Shown: one piece after another, positions 17,662-24,711 of the stretch
How the letters are laid out: each line of letters starts with the position of its first letter
Numbering within the stretch: position 1 is the stretch's first letter
NCBI RefSeq assembly: GCF_014650915.1
Contig: NZ_BMVW01000015.1
Span: 62,001-126,000 of the forward strand
From: Streptomyces poonensis
GTDB lineage: Bacteria > Actinomycetota > Actinomycetes > Streptomycetales > Streptomycetaceae
Reading direction: 5' to 3'
Length of the DNA: 64,000 nucleotides
Position numbers and translations under genes: made by a program
The notes under the pieces: model-generated
Told to the model about the DNA's origin: nothing
Database searches by the model: none
Seen by the model: only the letters and a program-made list of their open reading frames with translations

Positions 17662-18582
17662 GTGACAGCACCGGCACGGCGACGGAAGAGTACGACGAGG
17701 GAGCCGATCATCCAAGAGTCCGAGACCTTCCCGGAACCCGGGACCGAGCCCGGAACCGGGCCCGGGACCTCAGCGGAATCCGCCGACGCCTTCGAGCCCG
17801 AGGCGACGCGCCGTGCGGCGGGCGTCACCGAGAGTTCCCGCGCCAACCGGGGCTGGTGGGACCGGAACGCCGACGAGTACCAGACCGACCACGGCACCTT
17901 CCTCGGCGACGACCGCTTCGTGTGGGGTCCCGAAGGGCTCGACGAGGTGGAGGCGGAGCTGCTGGGGCCGCCGGAGGACCTCAAGGGCAAGGACGTGCTG
18001 GAGATCGGCGCCGGAGCGGCCCAGTGCTCGCGCTGGCTGGCCGCCCAGGGCGCCCGCCCGGTGGCCCTGGACCTGTCCCACCGCCAGCTCCAGCACGCGC
18101 TGCGGATCGGCGGATCGTTCCCCCTGGTCTGCGCCGACGCCGGGGCGCTGCCCTTCGCGGACGCCTCCTTCGACCTGGCGTGCTCGGCGTACGGGGCGCT
18201 GCCCTTCGTGGCCGACCCCGTGCTGGTGCTGCGGGAGGTGCACCGGGTGCTGCGCCCGGGCGGCCGTTTCGTCTTCTCGGTGACCCATCCGATCCGCTGG
18301 GCGTTCCCGGACGAGCCCGGCCCCGAGGGGCTGAGCGTCTCCGCCTCGTACTTCGACCGCACGCCCTACGTCGAGCAGGACGAGGACGGCCGCGCGGTGT
18401 ACGTCGAGCACCACCGGACGCTCGGCGACCGCGTCCGCGACGTCGTGGCGGCGGGCTTCCGCCTGGTGGACCTCGTCGAGCCGGAGTGGCCCGCCTGGAA
18501 CTCCTCCGAATGGGGCGGCTGGTCGCCGCTGCGCGGCAGCCTGATCCCGGGGACGGCGATCTTCGTGTGCGAGCGGGGCTGA
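17662..18582 (+). CDS. Class I SAM-dependent methyltransferase
   Basis: About 306 residues. After a disordered Pro/Glu-rich N-terminus comes a conserved preface SRANRGWWDRNADEYQ, then a Rossmann-like methyltransferase core with motif I VLEIGAGAAQCSRWL, VALDLSHRQL (motif II acid), CADAGALPFADASFDL and the post-motif VLREVHRVLRPGGRFVFSV. This is the UbiE/Methyltransf_11 pattern; the substrate is unknown. The start is uncertain: GTG at 17662 is used, with only a weak ribosome site, and conservation starts later (near residue 60). It faces away from rpsA, and hrpB follows 50 bases downstream in the same direction. Confidence 0.8.
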   Translation: MTAPARRRKSTTREPIIQESETFPEPGTEPGTGPGTSAESADAFEPEATRRAAGVTESSRANRGWWDRNADEYQTDHGTFLGDDRFVWGPEGLDEVEAELLGPPEDLKGKDVLEIGAGAAQCSRWLAAQGARPVALDLSHRQLQHALRIGGSFPLVCADAGALPFADASFDLACSAYGALPFVADPVLVLREVHRVLRPGGRFVFSVTHPIRWAFPDEPGPEGLSVSASYFDRTPYVEQDEDGRAVYVEHHRTLGDRVRDVVAAGFRLVDLVEPEWPAWNSSEWGGWSPLRGSLIPGTAIFVCERG

Positions 18583-18631
18583 CGGACGCTGTCCGTACGG
18601 GCGCATCCTGCGGTCGTACGACACTGAGGGC

Positions 18632-21202
18632 GTGATCCGTGACGACGCCCTCCGCCCGCTGCCCGTACGCCATGCCCTGCCCGCGCTGAACGACGCCCTC
18701 GACGGGCACGGTGCCGCCGTGCTGGTGGCGCCGCCGGGCACCGGCAAGACCACGCTGGTGCCGCTGGTGCTGGCCGGGCTCGTGGGCGGCGGGCCGGCGC
18801 GTCGTGTCGTCGTCGCCGAGCCGCGGCGGATCGCCGCGCGGGCCGCGGCGCGGCGGATGGCGTGGCTGCTCGGGGAGAAGGTGGGCGACAGCGTCGGGTT
18901 CAGCGTGCGCGGCGAGCGCGTCGTGGGGCCACACGCGCGCGTGGAGGTCGTCACGACCGGTGTGCTGCTGCAGCGGCTGCAGCGGGACCAGGAGCTGGCA
19001 GGCGTGGACGTCGTCGTGCTGGACGAGTGCCACGAGCGGCATCTGGACGCGGACACGGCCGCGGCGTTCCTCCTGGACGTACGGGCCGCACTCCGCCCGG
19101 AGCTGCGCCTGGTCGCCGCCTCCGCCACGACCGACGCCGAGGGGTGGGCCCGCCTGCTCGGGGACGTGCCGGTGGTCGAGGCGGAGGGCGTCTCCCATCC
19201 GGTGGAGGTCGTGTGGGCGCCGCCCGCGGGGCCGGTCCGTCCGCCGCACGGGCTGCGGGTGGATCCGGCGCTGCTCACGCACGTGGCGTCCGTGGTGCGG
19301 CGGGCGCTGGCCGAGCGGGAGGGCGACGTGCTGTGCTTCCTGCCCGGGGTGGGCGAGATCGCGCGCGTGGCCGGGCGGCTCGGGGACCTGGGCGACGTCG
19401 AGGTGCTCCAGGTGCACGGGCGGGCACCCGCGGCGGTGCAGGACGCGGTGCTGTCCCCGGGGACGCGCCGCCGGGTGGTGCTGGCCACGTCCGTGGCCGA
19501 GTCGTCGCTGACCGTCCCGGGTGTACGGGTCGTCGTGGACTCCGGGCTGGCGCGGGAGCCGCGGGTGGACCACGCGCGCGGGTTGAGCGCCCTGACGACC
19601 GTACGGGCCTCGCAGGCGGCCGGACGGCAGCGGGCGGGGCGGGCCGGGCGAGAGGCTCCGGGCACCGTGTACCGCTGCTGGGCGGAGGCGGAGAACGCCC
19701 GTCTGCCGCGTTTTCCGGCACCCGAGATCCAGCTGGCCGACCTCACCGCGTTCGCCCTCCAGACGGCCTGCTGGGGCGATCCCGACGCCTCCGGGCTGGC
19801 ACTGCTGGATCCGCCGCCGGGCGGGGCGATGGCGGCGGCGCGTTCGGTGCTCGAGGCGGTCGGGGCCGTGGACGCCGCCGGCCGGCCCACGCGGCGCGGC
19901 GTACGGATGTCGCGGCTGGGTCTGCATCCCCGGCTGGCCCGTGCCCTGCTCGACGCGGCCGGGCGGGTCGGCGCGGAGCGGGCGGCGGAGGTCGTCGCCC
20001 TGCTGAGCGAGGAACCGCCGCGGGAGTACGGCGACGATCTCGCGGCGGCGTGGCGGGCGGCCCGGCGCGGCGGCGACGCCTACGCGCAGCGCTGGCGGGC
20101 GGAGGCGCGGCGGCTGCGGGCGAACGCGGGAGAGGTACGGGCGGACGCCGGAGAAGACGTGCGGGCGGACGCCGGCGGGACGCCCGGCCCTGTCCCGTCC
20201 GCGGCGCAGGAGGGTGACGGGGACGACCGGGCCGTGGGGCTGGTGGCCGCGCTCGCGTTCCCCGAGCGGGTCGCGCGGGCACGGGGCGGGTCGTATCTGA
20301 TGGCGTCCGGGACGCGGGCCGAACTGGCGGAGGGGTCCGGGTTGCGCGGATCCCCGTGGCTGGCCGTCGCCGTCGCCGGGCGGCCCGTCGGCGCGGGACA
20401 CGCGCGCGTGCGGCTCGCCGCCGTGGTGGACGAGGAGACGGCCCGGGCCGCGGCGGCGCCGCTGGCCAGCGCGGGCGAGGAGGTCCGGTGGGCCGACGGG
20501 GACGTCGTCGCGCGGCGCGTGGAACGCCTCGGGGCCGTGGAGCTCGCGGTACGGCCGCTGGACCACGCCGACCCCGCCCTCGTACGGAAGGCGCTGCTGG
20601 AGGGCTTGCGGGAGGAGGGGTTCGGGCTGCTGCGGTGGTCCGAGGACGCCGGGCGGCTGCGGCAGCGGCTGGCCTTTCTGCGGCTGCACCTCGGCGATCC
20701 CTGGCCCGACGTCCGTGACGACGCCCTGCACGCGCGCGTGGACGACTGGCTGGAGCCGGAACTGAGCCGGGCCCGGCGCCGGGCCGATCTCGCGCGCGTC
20801 GATGCCGGGGAGGCGCTGCGACGGCTGCTGCCCTGGGCCGGCGGGGAGGCCGTACGGCTGGACGAGCTCGCGCCCGAGCGGATCGAGGTGCCCAGCGGAT
20901 CCAGGATCCGGGTCGACTACTCCGCTCCCGAACGGCCCGTACTGGCGGTGAAGCTGCAGGAGATGTTCGGGCTTCAGGAGTCACCGGTTCTGGCCGGGGT
21001 GCCCGTCCTGGTGCACCTGCTCTCTCCCGCCGGCAGGCCGGCCGCCGTCACCGCCGACCTGGCCTCCTTCTGGCGGGACGGCTACCGGTCGGTGCGGGCC
21101 GAGCTGCGCGGCCGGTACCCGAAGCACCCCTGGCCCGAGGACCCGGCGACCGCCGAGCCGACCCGGTACACGAACGCGCGCCTCGGGCGCCGGACGGGGT
21201 GA
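18632..21202 (+). CDS. hrpB: ATP-dependent RNA helicase HrpB
   Basis: An 856-residue DExH-box helicase. Walker A APPGTGKTT lies at residues 33-41, motif II is DECH at 131-134, motif III SATTDAEGW, and the conserved helicase C-terminal half contains QAAGRQRAGRAGREAPG (motif VI). The C-terminal HrpB-specific region ends with VTADLASFWRDGYRSVRAEL and RYPKHPWPEDP, diagnostic for HrpB over HrpA. Its cellular role in bacteria is poorly defined. The start is GTG at 18632 with a weak GAGGG box. A segment around residues 495-530 is an Ala/Gly/Asp-rich insertion of imperfect repeats. A strong two-way terminator follows. Confidence 0.93.
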   Translation: MIRDDALRPLPVRHALPALNDALDGHGAAVLVAPPGTGKTTLVPLVLAGLVGGGPARRVVVAEPRRIAARAAARRMAWLLGEKVGDSVGFSVRGERVVGPHARVEVVTTGVLLQRLQRDQELAGVDVVVLDECHERHLDADTAAAFLLDVRAALRPELRLVAASATTDAEGWARLLGDVPVVEAEGVSHPVEVVWAPPAGPVRPPHGLRVDPALLTHVASVVRRALAEREGDVLCFLPGVGEIARVAGRLGDLGDVEVLQVHGRAPAAVQDAVLSPGTRRRVVLATSVAESSLTVPGVRVVVDSGLAREPRVDHARGLSALTTVRASQAAGRQRAGRAGREAPGTVYRCWAEAENARLPRFPAPEIQLADLTAFALQTACWGDPDASGLALLDPPPGGAMAAARSVLEAVGAVDAAGRPTRRGVRMSRLGLHPRLARALLDAAGRVGAERAAEVVALLSEEPPREYGDDLAAAWRAARRGGDAYAQRWRAEARRLRANAGEVRADAGEDVRADAGGTPGPVPSAAQEGDGDDRAVGLVAALAFPERVARARGGSYLMASGTRAELAEGSGLRGSPWLAVAVAGRPVGAGHARVRLAAVVDEETARAAAAPLASAGEEVRWADGDVVARRVERLGAVELAVRPLDHADPALVRKALLEGLREEGFGLLRWSEDAGRLRQRLAFLRLHLGDPWPDVRDDALHARVDDWLEPELSRARRRADLARVDAGEALRRLLPWAGGEAVRLDELAPERIEVPSGSRIRVDYSAPERPVLAVKLQEMFGLQESPVLAGVPVLVHLLSPAGRPAAVTADLASFWRDGYRSVRAELRGRYPKHPWPEDPATAEPTRYTNARLGRRTG

Positions 21203-21212
21203 CACCACGCGG

Positions 21213-21266
21213 CCCGTACGGCGGCGGCGTCGCTCCTCCGGACGAGGAACGCCGCCGCCGTACGGG
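21213..21266. terminator. Bidirectional terminator between hrpB and the transglycosylase gene
   Basis: CCCGTACGGCGGCGGCGT at 21213-21230 is the exact reverse complement of 21249-21266: an 18-bp perfect stem with an 18-base loop, placed between two convergent stop codons. Confidence 0.85.
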
Positions 21267-21284
21267 AACCGATGCGGGTGCCGG

Positions 21285-23021
21285 CTACTCCGCGGGGCTC
21301 GTCGACGGGGCGGGCGAGGAGTCGGCCGCCGCCACCGTCAGTTCGACCGTTAGGGTCGCGCCGCCCGTGGTGGTGATGCGGAGCAGGAACGTGCCTGCGG
21401 TGTCGTCCGCGTACAGCTTCGGCAGCTGGAGCACGCCCTCGCTGTCGGTGGTCAGCTCCGTCAGGGTGCGGACCGGCTTGCCGTCGGCGTCCTCGAAGTA
21501 GGGGCCCTTGTCGTTCTCGGTCGGGTCGTCCGCCGACTTGACCAGAGTCGCGGTGGCCGCCACCTTGTCCGCGACGGCACCCTTGTACGTGGCCTTCACC
21601 TCGACCCGCTCGGCGAACTCGCCGCCCGGGACGCAGGTCAGCGCGGTCTCGTCGGTGCGGACGAGGGCGTCCGCGGCGCGGGCGGTGACGGTCGCCGTGT
21701 ACTCGAGGCCGGACACGGAGCGGCCCGCGACGGCCGCGCGGACGGTGAACTTCCCGGTCTTCTCGCCCGCCTGGAGCGTGGGCGCGACCGCGACACCCGA
21801 GGCGTCGGTGACGACGTTGGCGACGGTCTCGCCGTTGCTGAACGTGGCGTCGGTGTCCCCGGTGATGGTGAACCGGATCTTGACCTTGCCGACGGCCTCG
21901 CCCTTCTCGGTCTCCGCGCGGGTTTTGATCTTCTTGCCGAACGCGTCGCCCGCCATGGCGGTGAGCTCCGCGGTGCCCGCGTCCTCCAGGTGGTGCACCG
22001 TGTCGGTGGGGGTGGGAGTGGGGGTGGGGGTGGGAGTGGGCGAGGGCGAGGTGGTCGGCGGTGGGGTCGGGGTGCCGGAGTCGCCGGGTGCGGGGCTCGG
22101 GGTCTCCTTCGGCGGAGTCGTCTGCTGGGGCGGGGTCGTCTGCTGGGGCGGCGTGGGCGTCGGGGCGGGGCTGCTCCCCACGGTGCCGTCGCTGACGTGC
22201 TCGGGCAGCTCGCCCGTACCGTCGGGGATCTCGTGGGTGCCCTTGCGGTAGTACTCCAGCCACGTCAGGACCGTGTTCAGGTAGTCGGTCGAGTTGTTGT
22301 AGCTGAGGATCGCGCTGCGGAGGTCCGCCTGGTCGGACAGGTTCCAGTCGAAGCGGCACAGGTAGTGGCCGGCGGCGAGGGCCGCGTCGTAGATGTTGTT
22401 GGGGTCCGCGACGCCGTCGTCGTTGCCGTCGCGGCCCGCCCACTCCCAGGTCGACGGGATGAACTGCATCGGGCCGACCGCGCTGTCGTACGTGCTGTCG
22501 CCGTCGTACACACCGTTGTCGGTGTCGCTGATGCTCGCGAAGCCGTTGCCGTTGAGCTGCGGGCCGATGATCTTCCCGATCGTCGTGCCGTCGGCGGTGA
22601 CGCGGCCGCCGCGGGCCTGTCCGGACTCGACCTTGCCGATGGCGGCGAGGAGCTGCCAGGGAAGGTTGCAGCCCGGCTTGGCGTCGCGCAGGGCCGCCTC
22701 GGCCTTCTTGTAGGCGTCGAGGACGGTCGCGGGGATGCCGTTCTCGGCGCTGCCCGTGATGCTCGACGTCTCGCCGCCGGCACTCGTGCTGGGGGACGGG
22801 TTGGGGCTGTCGAGGGGCGGGAGGTCCGTGTAGTACCGCGAGTCGGTCGCGGTGTCGTCCGCGTGCCCGTCGGGCGAGGGGGAGCCGGTGCTCTGCGGTG
22901 CGCCGGCGCTGTCGGTGGTCGCTCCCGGGGCCTGGGAGGCGGCCAGTGCCGCGACCACGACCGCGGCCACGGCGGTGTTCGCCGCTCCCTTGCGCAGCCT
23001 CTTGCCGATGTGCGCCGCCAT
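21285..23021 (-). CDS. Secreted lytic transglycosylase with C-terminal Ig-like repeats
   Basis: A 578-residue exported cell-wall enzyme. An N-terminal signal sequence (KGAANTAVAAVVVAALAASQ) is followed by a catalytic domain of the SLT_2 type at about residues 85-245: LPWQLLAAIGKVESGQARGG contains the catalytic Glu, then SAVGPMQFIPSTWEWAGRDG and AILSYNNSTDYLNTVL. A Pro/Thr-rich linker with PT repeats (about 265-330) joins two or so immunoglobulin-like repeats with Ser/Thr-rich beta strands (VKIRFTITGDTDATFSNGE, VEVKATYKGAVADKVAATAT). It should cleave glycan strands of peptidoglycan, and the repeats may bind wall polymers. It is convergent with hrpB. Confidence 0.88.
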   Translation of the reverse strand: MAAHIGKRLRKGAANTAVAAVVVAALAASQAPGATTDSAGAPQSTGSPSPDGHADDTATDSRYYTDLPPLDSPNPSPSTSAGGETSSITGSAENGIPATVLDAYKKAEAALRDAKPGCNLPWQLLAAIGKVESGQARGGRVTADGTTIGKIIGPQLNGNGFASISDTDNGVYDGDSTYDSAVGPMQFIPSTWEWAGRDGNDDGVADPNNIYDAALAAGHYLCRFDWNLSDQADLRSAILSYNNSTDYLNTVLTWLEYYRKGTHEIPDGTGELPEHVSDGTVGSSPAPTPTPPQQTTPPQQTTPPKETPSPAPGDSGTPTPPPTTSPSPTPTPTPTPTPTDTVHHLEDAGTAELTAMAGDAFGKKIKTRAETEKGEAVGKVKIRFTITGDTDATFSNGETVANVVTDASGVAVAPTLQAGEKTGKFTVRAAVAGRSVSGLEYTATVTARAADALVRTDETALTCVPGGEFAERVEVKATYKGAVADKVAATATLVKSADDPTENDKGPYFEDADGKPVRTLTELTTDSEGVLQLPKLYADDTAGTFLLRITTTGGATLTVELTVAAADSSPAPSTSPAE

Positions 23022-23398
23022 TGAGTGAACCCTCCCCTGGACGATCGCCTGCGCGTTCTTCCCTCTGGTGCCGTCTGGTGCGGACTGTTGTCGTCTGGTG
23101 CGGTCTGATGCCGTTCAGGTGTCCGGTGGGTGCCGGCCGGTGGGCATCCCTTGCCGGTCCCGGGCGCCTCCCCGTCCCCGGCGCGGTCCCCGACACGGTG
23201 ACTCAGGCGACCCTACGACAACTTCCGGCGCTCGGGCACCCGTTCGTGCCCGGTATTCACCGATTGGCCATATGAGGATGTCCTGTAGGACCTGTCCTCA
23301 TAGTGCCAGGCGGCACGTCACGCATACTGACGGCAGTGATCACCTGGATCACCGGTCGGTCCCGGCAGGCCGGTGAACGCCCGCCACAGGGAGACGAC
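23022..23398. other. Divergent intergenic region with repeats and a nested palindrome
   Basis: Between two divergent starts. TCTGGTGC occurs three times near 23065-23100. CGGGCAC/GTGCCCG (23233-23252) forms a 7-bp stem. The segment 23255-23305 is unusually AT-rich for the window and holds the dyad described separately. No riboswitch could be recognised with confidence. Confidence 0.6.
23271..23302. promoter_or_regulatory. Nested palindrome, possible operator upstream of the DUF4184 gene
   Basis: TATGAGGA (23271-23278) is inverted as TCCTCATA (23295-23302), and the 16 bases between them contain the perfect palindrome GTCCTGTAGGAC (23280-23291). It lies in a locally AT-rich stretch about 100 bases before the DUF4184 start and resembles a regulator-binding site more than a terminator. 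Confidence 0.45.
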
Positions 23399-24253
23399 TT
23401 GCCTTTCACCCTCAGCCACGCGGCCGCCGTCCTCCCCGCCGTCCGGCGCGACGGGACCGGGCGGGGCCCGCTGCTGCCGTCGCTCCTCGTGACCGGCTCG
23501 ATGGCGCCCGACATGACCTACTACGCGGCGAGCGTGCTGCCCGGGGCCATGGAGTTCGGCGACTTCACGCACTCCCTCACGGGCGTCCTCACCTTCGACG
23601 TCCTCGTGGCCTGTGCGCTGACGGGCGCCTGGCTGTTCCTGCGCGAGCCGCTGGTGGCGCTGCTGCCCCGGGGACGGCAGGGACGGATCGCGTCACTGGT
23701 GAGGTGCGGGGCGCCACGGAGGCCCCCGCGGCCCGCCACGGCGCTGTGGTGGTATGTCTCCGCGCTGCTCGGCGCGCTCACGCATGTCGTGTGGGACGCG
23801 TTCACGCATCACGACCGGTGGGGGACGCAGCTCTTCCCCGTCATCGGCCAGGAGGTCGCGGGGCAGCCGCTGTACTGGTACCTGCAGTACGGCAGCTCGG
23901 CCGTGGCGGCGGTCGTGCTCGCCGTGTTCCTCGGGCTCGCCCTGCGCCGGCAGCCGCCCGTGCCGCCCGTCGGGGTGCCCGCGCTGTCCGTGGCCGACAG
24001 ATGGGTGGCCGGAGCCGTGATCGGGGCGTGCGCCGTGGCGGCCGCGGTGCACCGAGTGCACCGGTGGTGGTCCTACTGGGGCTCGACCGCGAAGCCGTAC
24101 GAGGTGATCCCGACCCTGTGCTTCGGAGCGGGAGCGGGGCTCGTGCTCGGGCTGGCGCTGTACGGGGCGGGAGTGCGCATGTGGCGGCGGTCCGCGCCGG
24201 TCCCGCCGGGCCCGCGGGCGCCACGGCCGGACGCGGAACCCGTCCCCCGATGA
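23399..24253 (+). CDS. DUF4184 family integral membrane protein
   Basis: A 284-residue polytopic membrane protein with the DUF4184 hallmarks PFTLSHAAAVLPAV near the N-terminus, GSMAPDMTYYA, GDFTHSLTGVL, and the His-rich LTHVVWDAFTHHDRWGTQ, with five or six membrane helices. Its Asp/His pattern resembles membrane hydrolases of the LtgD/metal-dependent type, but the function is unknown. TTG at 23399 is chosen because AGGGAGA lies six bases upstream and homologues begin with (M)PFTLSH; an upstream ATG at 23303 would add 32 unrelated residues. Confidence 0.8.
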   Translation: MPFTLSHAAAVLPAVRRDGTGRGPLLPSLLVTGSMAPDMTYYAASVLPGAMEFGDFTHSLTGVLTFDVLVACALTGAWLFLREPLVALLPRGRQGRIASLVRCGAPRRPPRPATALWWYVSALLGALTHVVWDAFTHHDRWGTQLFPVIGQEVAGQPLYWYLQYGSSAVAAVVLAVFLGLALRRQPPVPPVGVPALSVADRWVAGAVIGACAVAAAVHRVHRWWSYWGSTAKPYEVIPTLCFGAGAGLVLGLALYGAGVRMWRRSAPVPPGPRAPRPDAEPVPR

Positions 24254-24262
24254 CCCACGCCC

Positions 24263-24472
24263 TCAGGGGCGTGCGGCTGTCCGCGACCCCGCCGCGGTGC
24301 GGCTCTCCCCCACCGCACGAGCCAGCTCCCGGGACGACCGGAGGGCGACGGACTCGGCCGGGACACGGGGTGTACTGGCGTCGGGCGCGAACACCGGCAC
24401 CCGTCTGAGCCCGGCCGGCAGAACGGCACCGGCGACCGTTGCGGTACGGCAGCGAAACGTGCGTATACCCAT
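24263..24472 (-). CDS. Small hypothetical Streptomyces protein
   Basis: A 69-residue basic protein starting MGIRTFRCRT and continuing VFAPDASTPRVPAES and LRSSRELARAVG. The MGIRT start and the APDAST/RVPA motif recall a family of short Streptomyces hypothetical proteins; this is from memory. ATG at 24472 follows GAGG at eight bases. It ends ten bases from the DUF4184 stop, convergent with it, and lies downstream of the polA terminator. Function unknown; it could be a chance frame in GC-rich DNA. Confidence 0.45.
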   Translation of the reverse strand: MGIRTFRCRTATVAGAVLPAGLRRVPVFAPDASTPRVPAESVALRSSRELARAVGESRTAAGSRTAARP

Positions 24473-24617
24473 GCCCGCATCCTCACGCCGCCCGCCCGCC
24501 GGGGGCGCACCTGCGGGGGCCAGGCGGGTGATGTGTCCCGCCCGTGGTTTGGCCGGACGAGCCCGGGTGAGAAGAGTGCGCCGCGCCGTACCCCGACGGT
24601 CTCTTCGGCGGCGCGGC

Positions 24618-24691
24618 GAGGGCACGCTCCTCCCCGATGGAATACCCGGAGCTCCCGGAGCTCCCGGAGCCCGTGGGAAGAGCGTGCCCTC
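24618..24691 (-). terminator. polA terminator
   Basis: GAGGGCACGCTC at 24618-24629 pairs with GAGCGTGCCCTC at 24680-24691 (12 bp). The loop contains CCCGGAGCT repeated two to three times, which can form a second internal stem. It begins 20 bases past the polA stop. Confidence 0.75.
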
Positions 24692-24711
24692 GTGCCGCTG
24701 GGCGCCGAAGG

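Noticed and set aside
21990..22150. Dense GTGGGGGTG/GTCTGCTGGGGC repeats suggesting a regulatory array or CRISPR
   Set aside because: They are codons for the PT-rich linker of the secreted transglycosylase, not spaced repeats with unique spacers.
23022..23398. A ydaO (c-di-AMP) riboswitch before the lytic transglycosylase gene
   Set aside because: Such switches often precede wall hydrolases in Streptomyces, but I could not align the conserved core elements here.
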